Position numbers and translations under genes: made by a program. DNA of 64,000 nucleotides from Vesta saturnalis (taxonomy: Eukaryota; Arthropoda; Insecta; Coleoptera; Lampyridae), in NCBI GenBank assembly GCA_036346205.1, contig JARFJB010001594.1, positions 186,001-250,000 on the forward strand, given 5' to 3'. Shown piece after piece: positions 32,010-42,109 of the stretch. Below the pieces are notes generated by a model. The model searched no databases. It saw only the letters and a program-made list of their open reading frames with translations, and had not been told where the DNA came from. How positions within the stretch are numbered: position 1 is the first letter of the stretch; the number at the start of each line of letters is the position of its first letter.

Positions 32010-33308
32010 GGGTTTTCCAATAAGAGGTGTTATTTTGTATAGCCCGCTATTTCGGTAGATGTCACTTTTGAAGCTGTCATTTATTGACATTTGACAAGTA
32101 AAAACTACGCGATTAATAAAAATGGAACGATACACGCTTCAACAACGCATTGAAATTATTAAAATTCACTATAAAAATGGTGAAAATTTGGCAGAGACGG
32201 TTCGTAAAACTAAAACATTTTTGGGTCGTCGTGAAGAACCTTGTTGGACCACAATACAGAAGTTGGTGAACAAATTCGAGCTGTTGGGACAATTTAATGA
32301 TGTGAAGAATAAAACCCGTGCACGTCGCTCAAGAACAACTGAGAATATTGCTGCTGTAGCCTAAAGTGTTGAAGAAAACCCAGGTTTGCCCATTCCTCGT
32401 CGTTCTTTGGAATTGGGCATTCCACAAACGTCATTACACCGTATTTTGTATAAAGACTTGGGTCTTAAGGCTTATAAAGTTCAGTTAACACAAGAACTCA
32501 AGCCGGCTGATCATCAACAACGTCGTGTCTTTGCTGATTGGGTCGTTGAAATGCATGAAAATGATCCGAATTCAATCGAAAAATCATCTTGACTGATGAG
32601 GCCCATTTCCACCTCGGTGGGTACGTCAACAGGCAAAATTGTCGCATCTGGGGCTCGGAAAACCCAAGAGTTATTGTTGAAAAGCCTCTCCATCCTCAAC
32701 GTGTGACTGTTTGGTGCGGTTTATGGTCTGGCGGGGTCATTGGACCTTACTTTTTCGAAAATGAGGCTGGAGCAACAGTTACGGTGAATGGATTGTGCTA
32801 TCGAGAGATGATTAATGATTTTTTATGGCCGGAATTGGATGGTATTGATCTGGACAACGTTTACTTTCAACAAGACGGCACTACGTGCCACACAAGCAAC
32901 GAAACCATTGATCTTTTACGGGAAAAGTTTCCGGACCGTGTTATCTCTCGAAGAGGTGATCACAATTGGCCACCGAGATCTTGTGATTTAACACCTTGCG
33001 ACTTCTTCCTTTGGGGCCACGTGAAAGATAAGGTCTACGCCAACAGCCCAGCGTCGATTCAAGACCTCAAAGATGGAATTCGTGAGGCTATCGATGACAT
33101 AGGGCAGCCACTTTGCGATTTGGTTATGGAAAATTTCATGAAAAGGATATGGTCCTGTAAGCGTGGTCGTGGTAGCCATTTGGCTGATATTGTTTTCCAT
33201 CATAACGGCACACCTTCCTCTTTATAATGAAATAAACATCCGATCAATTATCTCAAAAAATTCCATTTTTCTTTGAATATCAAAATAACACCTCTTATTG
33301 GAAAACCC
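32010..33308 (+). mobile_element. Tc1/mariner-superfamily DNA transposon, full length
   Basis: The inverted ends, GGGTTTTCCAATAAGAGGTG and continuing through TTATTTTG (28 bp), are identical at 32,010-32,037 and 33,281-33,308. TA-rich sequence flanks it. One transposase gene fills the interior. It is inserted in the SINE and is therefore the youngest layer of Polinton B > SINE > mariner. Its ends are identical and it has only two inactivating changes in the gene, which fits a fairly recent insertion. Confidence 0.9.
32122..33227 (+). pseudogene. Mariner-type DDE transposase, two inactivating changes
   Basis: ATG at 32,122 opens MERYTLQQRIEIIKIHYKNG, a helix-turn-helix domain. A TAA at 32,362-32,364 interrupts, then the frame continues with GLPIPRRSLELGIPQTSLHR (second HTH). 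Near 32,585 one extra A in an A-run shifts the frame. The catalytic part follows from 32,589: LTDEAHFHLGGYVNRQNCRI (first Asp), YFQQDGTTCHTSNETI (second Asp) and PRSCDLTPCDFFLWGHVKDK (third Asp). I count 36 residues between the second and third Asp, unlike DD34D mariners. It ends with a TAA after 33,224. About 368 codons in total; otherwise readable throughout. Confidence 0.9.
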
Positions 33309-33559
33309 TTTACTACCCCAACATTTGCCTAAGCAGCCGCACATGGTGTGAATATACGCAGTGACCATGCCGCTACATGTGTATGAGGAAAACCCCCTGA
33401 AAAAACCTCATCCAAAGTAGACTGTAACGGGAATCGAACCCATTACCTCCCGAATGCTAAGTAGGCCGTGTCACCAACCAGCTCGGTGGAAATGATTATA
33501 GTTAAAGCATGTTTATATAGGGCTGCTCATCCACGCATGCGCAAAGCTAGTTATGCTTA

Positions 33560-34360
33560 TTTTTGCTATTTGACCTTGAAAACTTATACCAATACATTTT
33601 AGCCATTGACAATCTGATACTCCTGCAGGTAATTTCTAGGAATTATGACCCTTACTCAGCCAAGAATTGCTTGAACAATGGACCGCCTTTCTTCTTTCCT
33701 CAGAGGTTTGACCTTGAAAATTGTAATCATAGACTTTGACCTTGAAGCGTCGGCTTAATTGCTTAAACAATGGATCACCTTTGTTCTTGAAAATTGATTT
33801 CACAGAATTGAGCCTGAAATGGTGGGGGTATCTAGATAACAATCTATTTTTAGTAATTATGACCCTAACTCGGCCAGAACAATGGATCGCCTTTATTCTT
33901 TTTTTCAGAGGTGTGACCTTGAAAATTGTAAGCATAGACTTTGACCTTGAAGCATTGGCTTGAACAATGGATCGCATTTGTTCTCGAAAATTGATTTTCT
34001 CAGAATTGAGCCTGAAATGGTGGGGTATCTAGATAACAATCTATTTTTAGGAATTATAACCCTAACTCGACCAGAAAAATGGATCGCTTTTATTCTTTTC
34101 TCAAAGACGTGACGTTGAAATTGGGGAAACGGCTACCTGTGTTGGGAAACCGCTATCTGTATTTCGGAAACGAAACCACTTGAGGTCAATGAACTTCCTA
34201 GAATTGATGAGGGACGTGACCTTGAAAAGATTAATGAACGTTGAAATTTCCCATCAACATTTGATGTCCTTCAAGCGGTGAACTTGAAGCAGGCAATGTT
34301 GAAATCTAGTGACTTTCTTGGCGACTTTATCCAAATCTGGTGAAAAATCTAGTGACAAAA
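33560..34360 (-). repeat. Right terminal inverted repeat of Polinton B
   Basis: Inverted counterpart of 19,513-20,240. Six perfect TCAAGGTCA copies read inward (minus strand): at 33,571, 33,719, 33,747, 33,914, 33,952 and 34,217 on the plus strand as TGACCTTGA. An internal tandem repeat of about 200 bp is present (TAGATAACAATCTATTTTTA, ATTGAGCCTGAAATGGTGGG and CAATGGATCGCCTTTATTCT each recur). This repeat is absent from the left end, so the two ends have diverged by expansion on the right and insertions on the left. Confidence 0.8.
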
Positions 34361-35399
34361 GTGGGACAGCATCTCTGTAGTATATCTGCTAAAATGTAAG
34401 CTTTCGCGATTATTACACATATTAAAATACTTACCTTTTTTTCACAAACTTGTTTCAATATCTTTAACAATTTTAATAGATAATATTACTACTGACGAAG
34501 ATAACTCTAAGTTTAGATTGTATTACATTAATATACAAATACACCATTAAAAAAACCAAAAAAGATAAATACTTTAATTAATTTGTAGATTTTGTATGTT
34601 TTAATGTGAAATTCTGTCGAGGTAGTGTTTTGTAGTTTAAAATTTGCATAGCGTTCATTCTTTTGTTTTTTTTTAGGTTAAAGTAATTGCTATTTGTGCA
34701 GAATTTGTCTGTAAAGCTTTACAGTGATTTATTTGAAACCAAATTAATGTTAAATTTTTAAGTTATTTGAACGATTAAGTTGAGATTTTTAGTGAAGATC
34801 AATCTTATTTTCGTGATAAATTATATACTTAAAGTAGGGGTTTCCAGGGTAATTTTGGATCAGTTGTTGTGTGTTGAGGAGCTTTTAGCGTTTCAACGTA
34901 AATTTTTGTTTATTGGGTACGTTTGTCAAATTTTTGAGTGAACAGTTCACATCTACGGCTTAGGTGGACGTAGCGATCTAGTTCATGACGTGATTAATTA
35001 AAAAATTTAAAGTCAGGTGGCGCCTTGGTGACATTTTATTATTGATTGTCACTTTGTTGAGTTGCAACAAGTGCAATTTTGATTGATGAGTAAGAACCGT
35101 GACCTTACCACTGAGCTATGTCAGTACCATACATTTTGCATTTACGGACTGATGCCATTGCCCGTAATACTGTGGTGCCTCAGATATTTTGTGCATATTA
35201 TTTTTAAAAAATATACATCTGAAAAAAGGTAGCAATTAAGAAAATAAATAGGCGCTATTTTGTACCATTTTATATTTTATTATTTTTAATTTTGTATAAA
35301 CCTTTACTAAAACGGAACTACTATCGAGATATAATCAGAAAACTAAAAATAGGAATACAACCCTCCGTAGGTATATTACAAATTGGTAATATTCATACC
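34361..35399. other. Intergenic; tRNA 5'-half-like sequence
   Basis: Mostly AT-rich with no coding signal. Around 35,128-35,095 the minus strand reads TGACATAGCTCAGTGGTAAG followed by GTCACGGTTC, which matches a tRNA A box/D-arm, but there is no B box, so it is a fragment. I see nothing else. Confidence 0.35.
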
Positions 35400-35468
35400 T
35401 CACATACTAGCTCTTCTTCTTCTTCCCCATGTTCCTCCTTATGCCCCAGGCCGTCGGAGTTGTGTTGT

Positions 35469-35767
35469 TCACATTTCATCTATCCATTTCCTCCATCCTT
35501 TACGGTCTCTTGCTAGATGTTTCATCTGGTGCTTTTTTGTTCCCTTTGCTTTTCCCAGCTCTTCCACTTGTTCCCGCCAACTTTTTCTAGCTCTACCTTT
35601 CCTTCTACTTCCATACCTTTCAGCCTCCATTGCTTTCTTCTCTATTCTGTCATTTCCCATTCTTATTACATGGCCGTACCGACTTAGTTTCCTTTTATTT
35701 ATTTTTGTTTCAATGTCTTCTTCGTTTAGCTCTTTTCTTATATTTTCGCTCCGACATCTATCCAGTG
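35469..35767 (-). pseudogene. RT C-terminal part of the LINE
   Basis: The minus strand from 35,767 reads LDRCRSENIRKELNEEDIET, then KINKRKLSRYGHVIRMGNDR, ARKSWREQVEELGKAKG, and ends RKGWRKWIDEM at 35,469. This is the typical basic, Trp-containing end of a non-LTR RT ORF, following the thumb region. It is cut off from the catalytic RT domain by the satellite array. The single long frame seen here is continuous with the terminal satellite unit, which is a coincidence of frame. Confidence 0.75.
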
Positions 35768-38700
35768 TTTGGTTCTGATGTCTGCCTAACCGGACTGTAA
35801 CGGTAATCGAGGCAAAAATTATGTATAGGACGTCATAAGTTTGAAGAGGTATTTGATCTCCTAATACTTTGGTCTTGTATTCTTTCATAATACTTATAGT
35901 TCTATTGGTTTTAAAATTAACAAGCACCCTTTTGTCAGGTATTCAGAAGTATGCAAGAGGTACCTGTATCCGTGTTTCCTTCTGAAATCTACGTAAATCG
36001 AGTCAAAATTTATGTATTAGGGCATCATGAGTTTGAAGAGGTATTTCCTCACTTTTTTGAACCAGGGGTACAAAGTGTGGAATATGCACTTGTGTCCTCT
36101 GTTCGGTTCTGATATGTCTAACCGGACTGTAACTGTAATCGAGGCAAAAATTATATAGAGGACGTCATAAGTTTGAAGAGGTACTTGATCTCCTAATACT
36201 TTGGTCTTGTATTCTTTCATAATACTTATAGTTCTATTGGTTCTAAAAGTAACAAGCACCCTTTTGTCAGGTATTCAGAAGTATGCAAGAGGCACCTGTA
36301 TCCGTGTCTCCTTCTGAAATCTACGCAAATCGATTCAAAATTTGTGTATTAGGGCATCATGAGTTTGAAGAGGTATTTCCTCACTTTTTGGAACCAGGGG
36401 TACAAAGTGTGGAATATGCACTTGTGTCCTCTGTTCGGTTCTGATATGTCTAACCGGACTGTAACGGTAATCGAGGCAAAAATTATGTATAGGACGTCAT
36501 AAGTTTGAAGAGGTATTTGCTCTCCTAATACTTTGGTCTTGTATTCGTTCATAATACTTATAGTTCTATTGGTTCTAAAATTAACAGGCACCCTTTTGTC
36601 AGGTATTCAGAAGTATGCAAGAGGTACCTGTATCCGTGTTTCCTTGTGAAATCTACGTAAATCGAGTCAAAATTTATGTATTAGGCCATCATGAGTTTGA
36701 AGAGGTGTTTCCTCACTTTTTTGAACCAGGGGTACACAGTGCGGAATATGCACTTGTGTCCTCTGTTCGGTTCTGATATCTGTCTAACCGGACTGCAACG
36801 GTAATCGAGGCAAAAATTATGTATAGGACGTCATAAGTTTGAAGAGGTATTTGCTCTCCTAATACCTTGGTTTTGTATTCTTTCATAATACTTATAGCTC
36901 TATTGGTTCTAAAATTAACAAGCACCCTTTTGTCAGGTATTCAGAAGTATGCAAGAGGTACCTGTATCCGTGTTTCCTTGTGAAAACTACGTAAATCGAG
37001 TCAAAATTTGTGTATTAGGACATCAAGGGTTTGAAGAGGTATTTCCCCACTTTTTTGAACCAGGGGTACAAAGTGTGGAATATGCACTTGTGTCCTCTGC
37101 TCGGTTCTGATATGTCTAACCGGACTGTAACTGTAATCGAGGCAAAAATTATGTATAGGACGTCATAAGTTTGAAGAGGTATTTGCTCTCCTAATACTTT
37201 ATTCTTGTATTCTTTCATAATACTTATAGTTCTATTGGTTCTAAAATTAACAAACACCCTTTTGTCAGGTATTCAGAAGTATGCAAGAGGTACCTGTATC
37301 CGTGTTTCCTTCTGAAATCTACGTAAATCGAGTCAAAATTTGTGTATTAGGATACCATGAGTTTGAAGAGGTATTTCCTCACTTTTTTGAACCAAGGGTA
37401 CAAAGTGTGGAATATGCACTTGGGTCCTCTGTTCGGTTCTGATGTCTGTCTAACCGGACTGTAACGGTAATCGAGGCAAAAATTATGTATAGGACGTCAT
37501 AAGTTTGAAGAGGTATTTGATCTCCTAATACTTCGGTCTTGTATTCTTTCATAATCCTTATAGTTCTGTTGGTTCTAAAATTAACAAACACCTTTTTCGT
37601 GTTTCCTTCTGAAATCTACGTAAATCGAGTCAAAATTTGTGTATTAGGATATCATGAGTTTGAAGAGGTATTTCCTCACTTTTTTGAACCAAGGGTACAA
37701 AGTGTGGAATATGCACTTGGGTCCTCTGTTCGGTTCTGATATCTGTCTAACCGGACTGTAACGGTAATCGAGGCAAAAATTATGTATAGGACGTCATAAG
37801 TTTGAAGAGGTATTTGATCTCCTAATACTTCGGTCTTGTATTCTTTCATAATACTTATAGTTCTATTGGTTCTAAAATTAACAAGCACCCTTTTGTCAGG
37901 TATTCAGAAGTATGCAAGAGGTACCTGTATCCGTGTTTCCTTCTGAAATCTACGTAAATCGAGTCAAAATTTGTGTATTAGGACATCATGAGCTTGAAGA
38001 GGTATTTCCTCACTTTTTTGAACCAGGGGTACAAAGTGTGGAATACGCACTTGTGTCCTCTGTTCGGTTCTGATGTCTGTCTAACCGGACTGTAACGGTA
38101 ATCGAGGCAAAAATTATGTATAGGACGTCATAAGTTTGAAGAGGTATTTGCTCTCCTAATACTTTGGTCTTGTATTCTTTCATAATACTTATAGTTCTAT
38201 TGGTTCTAAAATTAACAAGCACCCTTTTGCCAGGTATTCAGAAGTATCCAAGAGGTACTTGTATCCGTGTTTCCTTCTGAAATCTACGTAAATCGAGTCA
38301 AAATTTGTGTATTAGGACATCATGAGCTTGAAGAGGTATTTCCTCACTTTTTTGAACCAGGGGTACAAAGTGTGGAATATGCACTTGTGTCCTCTGTTCG
38401 GTTCTGATGTCTGTCTAACCGGACTGTAACGGTAATCGAGGCAAAAATTATGTATAGGACGTCATAAGTTTGAAGAGGTATTTGATCTCCTAATACTTCG
38501 GTCTTGTATTGTTTCATAATACTTATAGTTCTATTGGTTCTAAAATTAACAAGCACCTTTTTGTCAGGTATTCAGAAGTACGCAAGAGGTACCTGTATCC
38601 GTGTTTCCTTCTGAAATCTACGTAAATCGAGTCAAAATTTGTGTATTAGGACATCATGAGTTTGAAGAGGTATTTCCTCACTTTTTTGAACCAGGGGTAC

Positions 38701-41700
38701 AAAGTGTGGAATATGCACTTGTGTCCTCTGTTTGGTTCTGAAATCTGTCTAACCGGACTGTAACGGTAATCGAGGCAAAAATTATGTCTAGGACATCATA
38801 AGTTTGAAGAGGTTATTGCTCTCCTAATACTTTGGTCTTGTACTCTTTCATAATCCTTATAGTTCTGTTGGTTCTAAAATTAACAAACACCCTTTTGCCA
38901 GGTATTCAGAAGTATCCAAGAGGTACTTGTATCCGTGTTTCCTTCTGAAATCTACGTAAATCGAGTCAAAATTTGTGTATTAGGACATCATGAGCTTGAA
39001 GAGGTATTTCCTCACTTTTTTGAACCAGGGGTACAAAGTGTGGAATATGCACTTGTGTCCTCTGTTCGGTTCTGATGTCTGTCTAACCGGACTGTAACGG
39101 TAATCGAGGCAAAAATTATGTATAGGACGTCATAAGTTTGAAGAGGTATTTGATCTCCTAATACTTTGGTCTTGTATTCTTTCATAATACTTATAGTTCT
39201 ATTGGTTCTAAAATTAACAAGCACCCTTTTGTCAGGTATTCAGAAGTATGCAAGAGGTACCTGTATCCGTGTTTCCTTCTGAAATCTACGTAAATCGAGT
39301 CAAAATTTGTGTATTAGGACATCATGAGCTTGAAGAGGTATTTCCTCACTTTTTTGAACCAGGGGTACAAAGTGTGGAATATGCACTTGTGTCCTCTGTT
39401 CGGTTCTGATGTCTGTCTAACCGGACTGTAACGGTAATCGAGGCAAAAATTATGTATAGGACGTCATAAGTTTGAAGAGGTATTTGATCTCCTAATACTT
39501 TGGTCTTGTATTCTTTCATAATACTTATAGTTCTATTGGTTTTAAAATTAACAAGCACCCTTTTGTCAGGTATTCAGAAGTATGCAAGAGGTACCTGTAT
39601 CCGTGTTTCCTTCTGAAATCTACGTAAATCGAGTCAAAATTTGTGTATTAGGACATCATGAGCTTGAAGAGGTATTTCCTTTTTTTTTTAACCAAGGGTA
39701 CAAAGTGTGGAATATGCACTTGGGTCCTCTATTCGGTTCTGATATCTGTCTAACCGGACAGTAACGGTAATCGAGGCAAAAATTACGTATAGGACGTCAT
39801 ATGTTTGAAGAGGTATTTGCTCTCCTAATACCTTGGTCTTGTATTCTTTCATAATACTTATAGTTCTATTGGTTCTAAAATTAACAAGCACCCTTTTGTC
39901 AGGTATTCAGAAGAACGCAAGAGGTACCTGTATCCGTGTTTCCTTCTGAAATCTATGTAAATCGATTCAAAATTTGTGTATTAGGACATCATGAGCTTGA
40001 AGAGGTATTTCCTCACTTTTTTGAACCAAGGGTACAAAGTGTGGAATATGCACTTGTGTCCTCTGTTCGGTTCTGATGTCTGTCTAACCGGACTGTAACG
40101 GTAATCGAGGCAAAAATTATGTATAGGACGTCATAAGTTTGAAGAGGTATTTGGTCTCCTAATACTTTGGTCTTGTATTCCTTCATAATACTTATAGTTC
40201 TATTGGTTCTAAAATTAACAAGCACCCTCTTGCCAGGTATTCAGAAGTATCCAAGAGGTACTTGTATCCGTGTTTCCTTCTGAAATCTACGTAAATCGAG
40301 TCAAAATTTGTGTATTAGGATACCATGAGTTTGAAGAGGTATTTCCTCACTTTTTGAACCAGGGTACAAAGTGTGGAATATGCACTTGTGTCCTCTGTTC
40401 GGTTCTGATGTCTGTCTAACCGGACTGTAACGGTAATCGAGGCAAAAATTATGTATAGGACGTCATATGTTTGAAGAGGTATTTGATCTCCTAATACTTT
40501 GGTCTTGTATTCTTTCATAATACTTATAGTTCCATTGGTTCTAAAATTAACAAGCACCTTTTTGTCAGGTATTCAGAAGTACGCAAGAGGTACCTGTATC
40601 CGTGTTTCCTTCTGAAATCTACGTAAATCGAGTCAAAATTTGTGTATTAGGACATCATGAGTTTGAAGAGGTATTTCCTCACTTTTTTGAACCAGGGGTA
40701 CAAAGTGTGGAATATGCACTTGTGTCCTCTGTTTGGTTCTGAAATCTGTCTAACCGGACTGTAACGGTAATCGAGGCAAAAATTATGTCTAGGACATCAT
40801 AAGTTTGAAGAGGTATTTGATCTCCTAATACTTTGGTCTTGTATTCCTTCATAATACTTATAGTTCTATTGGTTCTAAAATTAACAAGCACCCTCTTGCC
40901 AGGTATTCAGAAGTATCCAAGAGGTACTTGTATCCGTGTTTCCTTCTGAAATCTACGTAAATCGAGTCAAAATTTGTGTATTAGGACATCATGAGCTTGA
41001 AGAGGTATTTCCTCACTTTTTTGAACCAGGGGTACAAAGTGTGGAATATGCACTTGTGTCCTCTGTTCGGTTCTGATGTCTGTCTAACCGGACTGTAACG
41101 GTAATCGAGGCAAAAATTATGTATAGGACGTCATATGTTTGAAGAGGTATTTGATCTCCTAATACTTTGGTCTTGAGTATTCTTTCATAATACTTATAGT
41201 TCTATTGGTTCTAAAATTAACAAGCACCCTTTTGTCAGGTATTCAGAAGTATGCAAGAGGTACCTGTATCCGTGTTTCCTTCTGAAATCTACGTAAATCG
41301 AGTCAAAATTTGTGTATTAGGACGTCATGAGTTTGAAGAGGTATTTCCTCACTTTTTTGAACCAAGGGTACAAAGTGTGGAATATGCACTTGTGTCCTCT
41401 GTTCGGTCCTGATATCTGTCTAGCCGTACTCTAACGGTAATCGAGGCAAAAATTATGTATAGGACGTCATAAGTTTGAAGAGGTATTTGCTCTCCTAATA
41501 CTTTGGTCTTGTATTCTTTCATAATACTTATAGTTCTATTGGTTCTAAAATTAACAAGCACCCTTTTGTCAGGTATTCAGAAGTATGCAAGAGGTACCTA
41601 TATCCGTGTTTCCTTCTGAAATCTACGTAAATCGAGTCAAAATTTATGTATTAGGGCATCATGAGTTTGAAGAGGTATTTCCTCACTTTTTTGAACCAAG

Positions 41701-42103
41701 GGTACAAAGTGTGGAATATGCACTTGTGTCCTCTGTTCGGTTCTGATATCTGTCTAACCGGACTGTAACGGTAATCGAGGCAAAAATTATGTATAGGACG
41801 TCTTAAGTTTGAAGAGGTATTTGTTCTCCTAATACTATGGTCTTGTATTCTTTCATAATGCTTATAGTTCTATTGGTTCTAAAATTAACAAGCACCTTTT
41901 TCGTGTTTCCTTCTGAAATCTACGTAAATCGAGTCAAAATTTGTGTATTAGGACATCATGAGCTTGAAGAGGTATTTCCTCACTTTTTTGAACCAAGGGT
42001 ACAAAGTGTGGAATGTGCACTTGTGTCCTCTGTTCGGTTCTGATATCTGTCTAACCGGACTGTAATGGTAATCGAGGCAAAAATTATGTATAGGACGTCA
42101 TAA
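35768..42103. repeat. Satellite array of about 19 units of 334 bp
   Basis: A unit of 334 bp (a recurring pattern visible at 38,010, 38,344, 39,012, 39,346 and so on) is repeated about 19 times in one orientation with high similarity. Two units, at about 37,590 and 41,895, share an identical 37-bp deletion and are 297 bp. Inside each unit a block of about 50 bp occurs twice with divergence (CGAGGCAAAAATTATGTATA and CGAGTCAAAATTTGTGTATT, each followed by TTTGAAGAGGTATTT), spaced 142 and 192 bp. A 70-80-residue minus-strand frame exists in most units, but 334 is not a multiple of three, so it is not a continuous gene. Confidence 0.93.
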
Positions 42104-42109
42104 CTCTGT

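Larger units (their letters stand above)
31820..33490 (-). mobile_element. tRNA-derived SINE split by a mariner-type element
   Basis: On the minus strand the head (33,490-33,415) has a tRNA A box (CGAGCTGGTTGGTGACACGG) and B box (GGGTTCGATTCCCGTTAC). The body follows with GGGTTTTCC-type and GGCAAATGTTGGGGTAGTAA segments to 33,309. It resumes after the insert at 32,009 with CCCTAACTCCATTCCTTCCG and continues to the GAAATACGTGGCC end at about 31,820. Without the 1.3-kb insert it is about 370 bp. The body elements GGCAAATG-TGGGGTAGT and TTCCTTCC are typical of insect tRNA-SINEs as I recall them. It sits inside Polinton B. Confidence 0.7.
19513..34360. mobile_element. Polinton/Maverick B with long terminal inverted repeats
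   Basis: Inverted repeats at 19,513-20,240 and 34,360-33,560 bracket polymerase B (+) and, in the opposite direction, ATPase, major capsid, minor structural ORFs, adenain-like protease and PLA2. The outer ends match (TTAGATTTGTCACCAGATTT on the left, CTAGATTTTTCACCAGATTT reading in from the right), and so do many internal blocks. The total of about 14.8 kb includes foreign insertions: a MITE (25,404-26,077), a LINE tail (to 26,578), a SINE (31,820-33,490) and a mariner-type element (32,010-33,308). The integrase, fibre and DUF8207-like genes of relic A are absent. Every large gene is broken. I could not settle the target-site duplication. Confidence 0.8.

Noticed and set aside
35292..35778. 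Plus-strand hydrophobic ORFs near the LINE end
   Set aside because: Antisense shadow of the RT C-terminus.
36017..42043. Repeated 70-80-residue ORFs (IMKEYKTKVLGDQIPLQTYD) as a gene family
   Set aside because: They sit in a satellite with a 334-bp unit that is not a multiple of three, lack promoters and splice sites, and occur only once per unit with no paralogue outside. I treat them as satellite frames, though their conservation is a consequence of unit homogeneity.
35768..42103. CRISPR array
   Set aside because: The repeats are adjacent without unique spacers and the organism is eukaryotic.
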